A stretch of 64,000 nt of DNA, from NCBI RefSeq assembly GCF_018070325.1, contig NZ_JAGPXY010000007.1:58616-122615 (forward strand). Reading direction: 5' to 3'. Shown in pieces: positions 1-7,516 of this stretch (within the stretch, counting starts at the first letter, position 1; the number at the start of each line of letters is the position of its first letter). Below the pieces are notes generated by a model that worked only from the letters and a program-made list of their open reading frames with translations, did no database searches and was not told the origin of the DNA. The position numbers and the translations under genes are program-made. This DNA is from Micromonospora sp. H61. Lineage in GTDB: Bacteria > Actinomycetota > Actinomycetes > Mycobacteriales > Micromonosporaceae.

Positions 1-1303
1 CGGTCGACCCGGCCGGCGACCAGTAGGTGCTCAGGATGCCGTCGCGCACGTTGCCGTAGCTGGTCCCGCTGGCCTTGCTGGAGCCGTCGGCGCCGGCGCC
101 GAGGCTGAGGTTGGTCCCGCCGGTGGGCGGAGGCGTGGTCGGCGGCGGCGTCGTGGGCGGAGGCGTGGTCGGCGGCGGGGTGGTGGGCGGCGGGGTCTGC
201 GGCGAGCAACTGCCGTTGGACACCTTCAGGCCCGTGTTGGCACCGACCGTCTGACGGACGATGTCCGGCACACAGCTCGCCCCGTCGAGGCTGTACGAAT
301 ACGGGATGTTGACAGTGGTGTTGGAGGTCGGGTTGGGGCCAGCCGGGTAGTTCTCGCTGCCGGCGCTGGACCAGGTCACGTTGTCGAAGACGTTGCCGGC
401 GACCTGCCAGTAGCCGCGCTCGTTGGTGTAGAAGGTGCCCAGGACGTCCTTGGAGTCGCGGAAGTAGTTGTTCTCCACCTTGGCCCTGGCCCCCGCCCGG
501 GAGTTGATCCCGGACTCGTGCAGGCTCACGTAGTGGTTGTTGTAGATGTGGGCGACCCCGCCGCGCAGCAGCGGCGTGCGGGAGTCGATGTTCTCGTAGA
601 GGTTGTGGTGGTACGTGATGAAGCCGTTCGACAGGTCGCTCTCGCTGGACCCGACGAGGCCGCCGCGACCGGAGTTGCGCAGGACGCTGTAGGACAGCGT
701 CACGTACTGGGTGTTGTCCTTCATGTCGAAGAGGCCGTCGTACCCCTCGGACTCTCCGCCCGAGGCCTCCAGGGTGACGTGATCGACCCAGACGTTGCGG
801 ACCGTGCTCTCCATGCCGATGGCGTCCCCGCCGTTGGAGGTGGGCGAGCCCGACTTCTTGACGTTCCGCACTGTCACGTTCTGGATGATGATGTTGCTGG
901 AGTCGCGGATGTGGATGCCGAGCTGGTCGAAGACGGCGCTGCCGACCCCGATGATGGTGACGTTGCTGATCTGCTTGAGCTCGATCACGCCCGCGGCGGT
1001 GTTGCAGCTCGACCCCGACACCTTGCTGGTGTTGCCGTGATTGATGGTCCCGGTCACCTCGATGGTGATCGGGGTGCTGCTGCTGGTCCGACCGCACAGC
1101 GCGGCGTGAATCGCCGTGCCCGTGGTGGCCCGCACCGTCTGCCCGCCCGCGCCTCCGGTGGTCCCGCCGTTCTGGGTGGCGTAGCCGGTGGCGCTGCCGA
1201 CCGCCGCCGAGGCCTGCGGGGTCGGTAGTGCCACCCCGACCGCGATCACCACGGCCACCGCGGCCAGCACCGCCTGGCGTCGCAGCACGACTGGTCGTCT
1301 CAT
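1..1303 (-). CDS. Secreted pectate lyase, PL1 family, 3' end cut by window
   Basis: Cleaves polygalacturonate by beta-elimination outside the cell (family knowledge). The protein starts MRRPVVLRRQ and has a signal peptide ending near PTPQASA. A right-handed beta-helix domain follows, with the PL1 signature NVWVDH near residue 172 and the catalytic RTPLLR motif near residue 241. After about residue 370 comes a repeated TPPP/TTPPP linker, then the start of a C-terminal module (LSLGAGADGSSKASG) that resembles discoidin-type or CBM sugar-binding domains. The window edge cuts this module, so its family is not settled. The ATG at 1303 is preceded by a GAGG ribosome site. The gene is divergent from the 1719 esterase gene, and the gap between them holds both promoters. 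Confidence 0.9.
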   Translation of the reverse strand, partial: MRRPVVLRRQAVLAAVAVVIAVGVALPTPQASAAVGSATGYATQNGGTTGGAGGQTVRATTGTAIHAALCGRTSSSTPITIEVTGTINHGNTSKVSGSSCNTAAGVIELKQISNVTIIGVGSAVFDQLGIHIRDSSNIIIQNVTVRNVKKSGSPTSNGGDAIGMESTVRNVWVDHVTLEASGGESEGYDGLFDMKDNTQYVTLSYSVLRNSGRGGLVGSSESDLSNGFITYHHNLYENIDSRTPLLRGGVAHIYNNHYVSLHESGINSRAGARAKVENNYFRDSKDVLGTFYTNERGYWQVAGNVFDNVTWSSAGSENYPAGPNPTSNTTVNIPYSYSLDGASCVPDIVRQTVGANTGLKVSNGSCSPQTPPPTTPPPTTPPPTTPPPTTPPPTGGTNLSLGAGADGSSKASGTSYGNVRDGILSTYWSPAGST

Positions 1304-1522
1304 GTCGCCTCACCTTCGCATTCGTCTCGTTCCAGGCTTCAACTCGATGGACATCGCGACCACACCCGCCGACGGACGTCATTCAGAAATTGGCGACAGT
1401 CAATCGCGAAGATTTCATCGAGGTCTCTCGCGCCCTGGTAGAAGCAGGGTTGTGTCGTGCGAGCGGAGTGCGCCCGGTGCCATCGCTCGCCCGACCGTCA
1501 TATGAAACATCGATGTAACGCA

Positions 1523-1552
1523 ATCGTAGGAAAGCGGTTTCCCTGAAGGCAA
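1523..1552 (-). promoter_or_regulatory. Putative promoter of pectate lyase with operator in the spacer
   Basis: Reading leftward, TTGCCT (1552-1547) and TACGAT (1528-1523) are separated by exactly 18 bases. The spacer contains the dyad GGAAAGCGGTTTCC (1529-1542), which looks like a LacI-family site with a central CG. The 18-base spacer and the TACGAT hexamer recur at two other promoters in this window (45,378-45,407 and 47,381-47,410). The leader to the ATG at 1303 would be about 210 bases. Placement is by eye. Confidence 0.45.
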
Positions 1553-1588
1553 TAGCTGGCGCTTGCAGGTTTGTTGCAGTGCTCGGTA

Positions 1589-1635
1589 TTGACACCGCCG
1601 GGCCGGCCATCGATGCTCTGCTAAATCAGTTTAGC
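1589..1635 (+). promoter_or_regulatory. Promoter plus LacI-type operator for the 1719 gene
   Basis: TTGACA (1589-1594), a 17-base spacer and GATGCT (1612-1617) form a promoter. They are followed directly by the near-palindrome GCTAAATCAGTTTAGC (1620-1635). The block 1613-1635, from the -10 through the operator, is identical over 23 bases to the reverse complement of 14743-14765, upstream of the first ABC operon. The gap 1304-1718 otherwise holds only the pectate lyase promoter. The site covers the expected start of transcription, as for a repressor. Confidence 0.75.
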
Positions 1636-1718
1636 GACCGGCTCGCTCCGGCCCGTCCCACTGCCGCTCCCCGTGCGGGATCGCTGACTGAGCGCGCCAC
1701 CCCCGAGAAAGGACCCGC

Positions 1719-3032
1719 ATGAGACTGCGAAGAGGACTGATCCCACTCGCCGCCACCCTCGTCCTGGCCGGCGCCTCCGGCGCGGCGTACGGCAGCGCGA
1801 GCGACAGCCGGGGCGCCACCGACGGAATCCGCAGCATCACCCCGATCACCACCGTCTACACCTACGGCCAGAAGGTCTCCGCGGTGGCGATCGAGTACGG
1901 GGCCACTGTCAACCCGCGCACCCTCGACACCGCGACGTTCTCGGTGACGGACACCATCTACAACTTCCGCTTCAACCCCATCGAGGACCTGCCGAAGCTC
2001 GCCGACCGGACCGTCACCCACACCTACACCAACGCAACACCGGGCACCCGTGCCGACCACCGATCGGCGCCGGGCCGGTACGTCATCGTCGAACTCGACC
2101 CCGCCGACACCGGCGGCTCGACGGTCATCGTCTCCAAGTGCCCGACCTTCCTCTGCACGGTGAAGGTCAACCCCGAGCTGCCGACCCGGGTCGTGCAACG
2201 CAAGGACGTGCACGGCCAGCCCGGCCGCGGGGCCGGCAAGGGGCCGGTGCTCGCCCGGGCCACCCCGCGCGAATCCCGTCCCGTCACCGAGAAGCCGGTC
2301 AACCAACTGGTCGACGAGTTCACCTACGGCTCGTTCCTGAGTGGCGGAATGGTGCTGCCGTACCACTATCACCTGCCGAAGAACTACCAGCCGGGCCGCA
2401 AATACCCACTGATGGTCGTCCTGCCCGGTCACGGCATGGGCTGGGACGGTGACAACCTCGGCGTCCAACTCGCCGCCGACATCCCGGCGACCGCGTGGCT
2501 CCAACCGCGGTGGACCGGCACCGCCGAGGACGCCATCGTCCTGGCGCCCCAGCACCAGCGCGTCGGTGGGGTCGCCGAGGCGGACCTGCTGGTCAAGCTG
2601 CTCGACCAGTTCGTCGGCCAGTTCGCGGTGGACACCGGTCGGGTGTACGCGACCACAGTGTCGTACGGCTCCCAGCTGCTCTGGGAGGCGTTCGCCAAGC
2701 GTCCCGACCTGTTCGCCGGCGGGTTGGTGACCGGTGGCTTCCCGGTCAACGCCACCCAGGCCACCGCCATCGCGGCGGCCGAGGTGCCGGTGTGGATCAC
2801 GCACGGCGAGCACGACCACCTGCTCAACGTCTCGGGCGCGCGCAACTCCACGGCGGTGCTGCGGCAGGCGTACGCCGACCGGGGCAAGACGCCGGACCAG
2901 GCCGCCAACCTGGTGCGCTACACCGAGTACGCCGACGCCGCGTTCTCGTTGCCGGACTACCACGCGGCGTTCGGACCGACCTACGAGGACGCCAGCATCC
3001 TGCGCTGGCTGCTGAGCCAGTCCAAGCCCTGA
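1719..3032 (+). CDS. Secreted alpha/beta-hydrolase, esterase/PHB-depolymerase-like with N-terminal Ig-like domain
   Basis: Starts at ATG 1719 after AAAGGA, with a signal peptide (MRLRRGLIPLAATLVLAGAS). Residues about 35-185 look like the beta-sandwich domain found before some bacterial esterases; about 205-437 are the alpha/beta-hydrolase fold. The likely nucleophile is Ser315 in TVSYGS, where the usual first Gly of GxSxG is Val. HGEHD holds the likely acid, and the His in LPDYHAAF probably completes the triad. The oxyanion segment is VVLPGHG. It shares operator type 1 with the first ABC operon, so it is probably induced by the same oligosaccharide. A role in removing acyl groups from pectin or hemicellulose is inference; the substrate cannot be read from sequence. 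Confidence 0.75.
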   Translation: MRLRRGLIPLAATLVLAGASGAAYGSASDSRGATDGIRSITPITTVYTYGQKVSAVAIEYGATVNPRTLDTATFSVTDTIYNFRFNPIEDLPKLADRTVTHTYTNATPGTRADHRSAPGRYVIVELDPADTGGSTVIVSKCPTFLCTVKVNPELPTRVVQRKDVHGQPGRGAGKGPVLARATPRESRPVTEKPVNQLVDEFTYGSFLSGGMVLPYHYHLPKNYQPGRKYPLMVVLPGHGMGWDGDNLGVQLAADIPATAWLQPRWTGTAEDAIVLAPQHQRVGGVAEADLLVKLLDQFVGQFAVDTGRVYATTVSYGSQLLWEAFAKRPDLFAGGLVTGGFPVNATQATAIAAAEVPVWITHGEHDHLLNVSGARNSTAVLRQAYADRGKTPDQAANLVRYTEYADAAFSLPDYHAAFGPTYEDASILRWLLSQSKP

Positions 3033-3093
3033 GGCCGCGGACCGGGCGACGCCTCGCCACGATCCGCCGGCGCGATTCGCTCGCGCCGACAGG

Positions 3094-4173
3094 TCACCGG
3101 CGGGCGTCGCCCGCGTCGGACTCGGCAGCACCGGGCGCGCCCCCGACGAGCACGGACTCCTGCCCCTCCTGCCGGCCCTCCTGCCTCGCGCGGGCCAGCA
3201 GCCCGGCCAACCGACGCCGCCGGTGCCGGGCCGCCGCCCGCAGCCCCAGGAACAGGCCGGCGAGCAGACCCAACAGTGCGAGCTGCGCCCACGGTACGAC
3301 CCAGGTGGTGACGGTCGCGGAGGCCGGTCGGAGGTCGACCCCGGCCTGGCCGTCGCCGAGCAACGTGGGCGAGGTGCTGACTGTCGTGCGGAGGCGCACC
3401 AGGGCCCAGACGCCGTCGGCCCGGGTCTGCACCGTCCGAGCGCCGCCGGGCAGCAACTCCTCGACGGCGCTGGTGGCGTCGTGGCTGCTCCGGCCCAGGA
3501 GGTCGGACATCGCCACCCGACTCGTTCCGCTGACCCAGACGTTCCCGTCGTTCTCGACCGTGTAGCGGACCCGCACCGTGCCACCGGCGAAGGGGTTCCA
3601 CGACGGGGAGTACGTCGCGCCGAGGCCCCGGACAGCCAGGGCGGCCTGCGCGGAGCCGTTCACCCGAAGCATCACCCGGAAGCCGACGCGGCTCTCGACG
3701 TTTACCGTGCCGCCGGTGCTGGTGACTGTCGCGGCGATGCCGGCCGGGTGGTCGCCCGGTGTGGCGCCCTGGGGCACCGTGATCGTGAACGGCACCACCC
3801 GTGTCTCGTTGGGGCCGACGGTGACCTTCTCCTGCACGTCGATCCAGGTGCCGCCGTCGACGGAGGGACGGTCGGACGACAGCATGTTGAAGCGACCCTT
3901 GTCGGTGAGGTAGCCGTCGGCGGCCTTCAGGGAGAAGGCGACGGCGGTGCGGCTGAAGTTCCGCACCGCCAGGTGTTCGGTCACCGTCTGCCCCGGGTCG
4001 AGGCTGGCGTTGATCCATCGGCGTTGGTCCGGCCCAGTCGCGGTGGCCGGTTGGACCGTCCAGGTCAGGGCCTTCGGGTCCGGTTCCGCCGCCGCCGCGC
4101 TCGGCGCGGGCGCAACCGCGAGGGACGCGACGGCGAGGACGACGAACGCGCGGCGCAGCGGGGTGACGGTCAT
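3094..4173 (-). CDS. DUF916-like (WxL-associated) membrane-anchored surface protein
   Basis: The chosen ATG at 4173 has AAGGG eight bases upstream; a longer reading from 4191 lacks a ribosome site. The 359-residue protein has a signal peptide (to about residue 30), then two beta-sandwich regions typical of the WxL peptidoglycan-binding/DUF916 family (LTWTVQPAT near the start, then a segment ending WNPFAGGTVRVRYTVENDGN). A single hydrophobic segment near residues 290-315 (WAQLALLGLLAGLFLGLRAA) is followed by a highly basic cytoplasmic tail. It lies directly after the WxL-like gene, with a strong hairpin between. In Firmicutes such pairs build surface complexes; that role here is inference. Confidence 0.7.
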   Translation of the reverse strand: MTVTPLRRAFVVLAVASLAVAPAPSAAAAEPDPKALTWTVQPATATGPDQRRWINASLDPGQTVTEHLAVRNFSRTAVAFSLKAADGYLTDKGRFNMLSSDRPSVDGGTWIDVQEKVTVGPNETRVVPFTITVPQGATPGDHPAGIAATVTSTGGTVNVESRVGFRVMLRVNGSAQAALAVRGLGATYSPSWNPFAGGTVRVRYTVENDGNVWVSGTSRVAMSDLLGRSSHDATSAVEELLPGGARTVQTRADGVWALVRLRTTVSTSPTLLGDGQAGVDLRPASATVTTWVVPWAQLALLGLLAGLFLGLRAAARHRRRRLAGLLARARQEGRQEGQESVLVGGAPGAAESDAGDARR

Positions 4174-4197
4174 GAGACGGCCCTTCGGCACGGGGCT

Positions 4198-4226
4198 GGG
4201 CGGGGGCCCGATCCGGGCCCCCGCCC
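4198..4226 (-). terminator. Intercistronic hairpin between WxL-like and DUF916-like genes
   Basis: A perfect 13-base stem (4198-4210 with 4214-4226) with a three-base loop (ATC) fills the 59-base gap between the two genes. There is no T-run. It could be a partial terminator or an RNA-stabilising structure that makes the upstream WxL-like transcript more abundant than the membrane partner. Confidence 0.6.
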
Positions 4227-4232
4227 AGGCGA

Positions 4233-4865
4233 CTACTCGAACAGTGAGAGCGTGAGCGTGGAGCTGTACTCGCCGGCGGCGACCTCCGCGGGGGTCCGCA
4301 GGTAGAGGTCGGCGTTCACCGAGTACGAGTCGCTGGCGACGGCCTCGGAGTCGAAGGCCGAGACCAACAGCTCCTGGTCGACGAGGCCGACATTGTTGCC
4401 CGGCTGGGTCTCCTCGTCCAGGCTGGTCACCACCTCCTCACCCTCGGTGACCAGGCCGGTCTCCCCGCCGTCGAGCAGGCGCGGCTTCCAACCGAAGTGG
4501 TCGGCGGTGATCGACGCCTGGCCGGCGGCGCCCGCGAAGTCGGTCGCGCTGCCGAGCACCGCCCAGTTGGCGCCGTCGGGCACCTCGTCGGCGACGCGGG
4601 TGTCGGTCACCGTCACCGTCGGCAGCGTGCCGACGAACTGGCGAACCAGCAGGGTCGAGCCGTCCTCGGACAGCGCGACGGCGTCGCCGGCGATCGACAG
4701 GGCGAGCACGCCCGGTTCCCTGATCTCGTCGATGTCGACGGTGACCCGCACGCTGGCGTCGTCACCGGGCTCGGCCAGTGCGGGCGCCGGCAGCACCGCC
4801 GCCCCGGTCAGCACGGCGCCGACGACGCCGGCCGCGAGTGTCTGCCGCCGTTTGTATGTGTTCAT
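4233..4865 (-). CDS. Small secreted WxL-like protein
   Basis: A 210-residue protein from ATG 4865, with GGAG eight bases upstream. It has a signal peptide (basic MNTYKRRQ, then a hydrophobic run ending PAPALA) and an all-beta mature part rich in Asp, Glu, Val and Thr. NWAVLGSATDF and the C-terminal EYSSTLTLSLFE resemble the two conserved strands of WxL domains, but the second Trp is absent, so this is a degenerate relative. It is followed by a DUF916-like protein on the same strand, the usual WxL partner. The 26-base gap after the upstream GH43 gene suggests co-transcription with that enzyme. Function is unproven; a cell-surface attachment or scaffold role is inference. Confidence 0.65.
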   Translation of the reverse strand: MNTYKRRQTLAAGVVGAVLTGAAVLPAPALAEPGDDASVRVTVDIDEIREPGVLALSIAGDAVALSEDGSTLLVRQFVGTLPTVTVTDTRVADEVPDGANWAVLGSATDFAGAAGQASITADHFGWKPRLLDGGETGLVTEGEEVVTSLDEETQPGNNVGLVDQELLVSAFDSEAVASDSYSVNADLYLRTPAEVAAGEYSSTLTLSLFE

Positions 4866-4891
4866 GTGATCTCCGTTCTCCGCCTTGGGGG

Positions 4892-7312
4892 TTATCCGCC
4901 GCAGGTGCCGGCGGGGTGTTGCACGGTGCGGACGGTCGTCACGTCGTGTCCGCCGATCGCCCCGGTCACCCGGACCGTCGCCGAACCCGCCGGCACCGAC
5001 ACCTGACGGGTGTTGAAGGACTGGTAGGCGTTCGCGCCCGGCGCGACGGCAGTGAACGACCGCTCGCCGTACGGCGTCTCGAGGGTGATGCCCACCGGCG
5101 TGTCGTGGTCGTTGCGCGCCTGCACGGCCACGTACGCCTTGCCGCCCACGCACCGCGCGGACGCGGTGAGTGTGACGGGCAGGTCGAGGCTTGCCGCCGC
5201 GAAGGCCCAGTTGTCGATCTCGAAGAGGTCGACGCCGGCCGGGCCGGTGTAGGTGAAGTAGACGTCGTGCACGCCAGTGACGCCGTCAAGCTCGGCGGCC
5301 ACCTCCGCCCACTGTCCGACCGGGCTGTCCACCGTGGCCGTGCCGACGACGGGACCGTTGACGTCGTCCAGCCGTACCTGGATCTGCCCGCCGGCGGCCA
5401 GCGCACGCACCCGCGCCGTCAGGCTCTGCGCGCCGTTGTCCCCGAAGTTCACCGAGGACAGCGCCGTCCAGTCCCCGTCGTCGATGTCGCGGACCACGAG
5501 GTTGGGTGCCGCGCCACCGAACTGGGCGGAGCTGCCGTCGACCTTCGTGGTCGCGACGCCCTTGCTCCAGCCGAAGGTCTCGGCCTCGAAGACGCGGTAC
5601 GGGTCGAAGTCGCTGACCTGGTCCACGCCGGCGTAGGTACCGACGACCTGCTGGATGGTGCCGTCCGGGTTGAAGGTCAGCTCCTGGATGTGCGGGCTGC
5701 GGTACCCCTGGGTGGTGTTGCCGTTGATGCGCTTGTTCAGCGTCGGGGCGTGGTACGTGAAGTAGTACTTGCCCCCGAACTCGAACACCGACTGGTGGTT
5801 GTTGCCACCGGTGCCGGCCCCGAAGAACTGCGACTGGTTCGGGAAGAGCACACCGGCGTAGGTCTCCTTCGGCCACGACATCGGCCCGTCGGAGATCATG
5901 TAGCCGATCTGGCCACCCCCGGGGTAACCGGGGAGCGGCTGCTGGCTGCCACCGAAGTCGTTCCCGCCGAAGTGCGAGGAGTACGAGAAGTAGTACTTGC
6001 CCTGGCGCTTGAAGACATGGCCCGCCTCGAAGGCGACCGGGGCGTCGACCACCGCGGCCGTTCCCTCGGTCGAGACCATGTCGTCGCCGAGTTCGATCGA
6101 CCGGATGTTCTTCGGGTTGTTGAAGCGCTCGGCCGGCGGCATGCTCGTCGACGCGGGACCACCACCGAAGTAGAGGTACGGCTGGCCGTCGTCGTCGACG
6201 AACGGGGCCGGGTCGAACTTCCACGCGACGGCCTCGGCCCCGGGGGTACGGCCGTCGATCAGCGTGCTGGTGCGCTCGCTGGTCCACGGGCCGAGCGGCG
6301 ACGCACCCGTGATCACGTTGCTGGAGCCGCCACCGTTGGCGTAGTAGAGGAAGAACTTCTCCACTCCGTTCACCACCTTCTTGGTGATGCCCGGAGCCCA
6401 CGAGTTGGCGGTGAACGGGGCCACCCCGTTGGGGCCGGCGACCTGGATCTCACCGTGGTCCGTCCAGTTGACGAGGTCCTCCGAGGAGATCACCGTGATC
6501 TGGTTGATGTCGCCGTAGTTGATCCCCGGCGAGACGCCAGTGCTCGGGTTAGGGGCGTAGCCCTGGGTGTCGTTGGTCATGTACATGTAGACCCGGCCGT
6601 CGTGCACGAGGCCGAAACCGTCAGCGCCGAACTTGTGCCCGATCAACGGGTTGTGTTCCTCGGGCAGCTTGCCGACGACCTCGATGGTCTTCGACGCGGG
6701 CGCGGGCGGTGCGGCGCCGATCACCGACACGTCGTCGAGCTTGAAGTCCATCAGGTGCAGAGCCGGGTCGGTGGAGGGCGTGCTCGTCCAGGGGGTCTCG
6801 AAGAACAGGCGCGCCGTCGACACGCTCTGCGTCGTCGGGATCGTGAACGTGCCGTTGAACTGTGCCCACACGCCCTTCGTCGCCGTCACACTGACGAGGT
6901 TGGTGTAGGTGCCGCCGCCGTAGTGCATGGTGGCGAAGAATTGCTTCGTCGCCGGTCCGCTCTCGTTCTCGTACTTGATGCGGGCCGTGAGGGTGTAGGC
7001 CTGGCCGGCCTGCACCTTGCCGCTGAGGTCCTGCATCGGGCCGGACCCGGTGGTCGTCCGGCTGGTGACGAGCGCCGCGCTCGCGCCGGAGTGGGCGTCC
7101 GACGTGGCCGACAACTGGGCGCCGTCGGAGGCGTTTCCGTTGTTGACGAACCAGTTGGTCAGGCCGTCCTCGAACCCGCCGTTGACGACGAGGTTCGTGT
7201 CGGCGGCCTGGACCGGCGCCGCCGGGGCGACGAACCCCGTGGTCAGCATCAGGCCGACCGTCGCGAGCGCTGCGACCCGTCCTCGGGTCGCCCGTCGCAT
7301 TCGTTGTTCCAC
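4892..7312 (-). CDS. Secreted multidomain GH43 glycosidase (CBM4/9-like, GH43, CBM6-like, C-terminal module)
   Basis: Starts at GTG 7312 with AGGAGG about six bases upstream. Signal peptide to about residue 37; residues about 38-200 are a CBM4/9-type module (NLVVNGGFEDG opening); about 210-560 form the five-bladed GH43 domain. Likely catalytic residues are Asp231 (GADGFGLV), Asp367 (FDPAPF) and Glu429 (AFEAG). Residues about 575-705 resemble CBM6 (FEAETF opening). A final roughly 95-residue module with two Cys is shared with the next GH43. Family activity is on arabinoxylan or arabinan side chains; exact specificity cannot be told. It lies downstream of the 10,033 GH43 gene with a 204-base gap in which no promoter was recognised, so it may be co-transcribed. 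Confidence 0.85.
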   Translation of the reverse strand: MEQRMRRATRGRVAALATVGLMLTTGFVAPAAPVQAADTNLVVNGGFEDGLTNWFVNNGNASDGAQLSATSDAHSGASAALVTSRTTTGSGPMQDLSGKVQAGQAYTLTARIKYENESGPATKQFFATMHYGGGTYTNLVSVTATKGVWAQFNGTFTIPTTQSVSTARLFFETPWTSTPSTDPALHLMDFKLDDVSVIGAAPPAPASKTIEVVGKLPEEHNPLIGHKFGADGFGLVHDGRVYMYMTNDTQGYAPNPSTGVSPGINYGDINQITVISSEDLVNWTDHGEIQVAGPNGVAPFTANSWAPGITKKVVNGVEKFFLYYANGGGSSNVITGASPLGPWTSERTSTLIDGRTPGAEAVAWKFDPAPFVDDDGQPYLYFGGGPASTSMPPAERFNNPKNIRSIELGDDMVSTEGTAAVVDAPVAFEAGHVFKRQGKYYFSYSSHFGGNDFGGSQQPLPGYPGGGQIGYMISDGPMSWPKETYAGVLFPNQSQFFGAGTGGNNHQSVFEFGGKYYFTYHAPTLNKRINGNTTQGYRSPHIQELTFNPDGTIQQVVGTYAGVDQVSDFDPYRVFEAETFGWSKGVATTKVDGSSAQFGGAAPNLVVRDIDDGDWTALSSVNFGDNGAQSLTARVRALAAGGQIQVRLDDVNGPVVGTATVDSPVGQWAEVAAELDGVTGVHDVYFTYTGPAGVDLFEIDNWAFAAASLDLPVTLTASARCVGGKAYVAVQARNDHDTPVGITLETPYGERSFTAVAPGANAYQSFNTRQVSVPAGSATVRVTGAIGGHDVTTVRTVQHPAGTCGG

Positions 7313-7516
7313 GAGACATCCTCCTTCATCTCTGACGTGCGGTCATCGGTGTACGGGGGATTGGTGGGTGCGCTTTCGGTGGGTGGTCCGGACATCAGGG
7401 GCCGACTGCCGCCGCCGGTCCGACAGTGGCCGGCGGCGCGGGACAGGTCCGCTGTTCCGCGCCGCACGTCCGGTAGCCGGTGGTGCTGGTCGGTGGGCCG
7501 AGGGCCCGTGGTGGGG

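Noticed and set aside
120..200. Tandem GGCGG/GTGGTGGGCGGAGG repeats
   Set aside because: They encode the TPPPT linker of the pectate lyase; not a CRISPR array or independent repeat.
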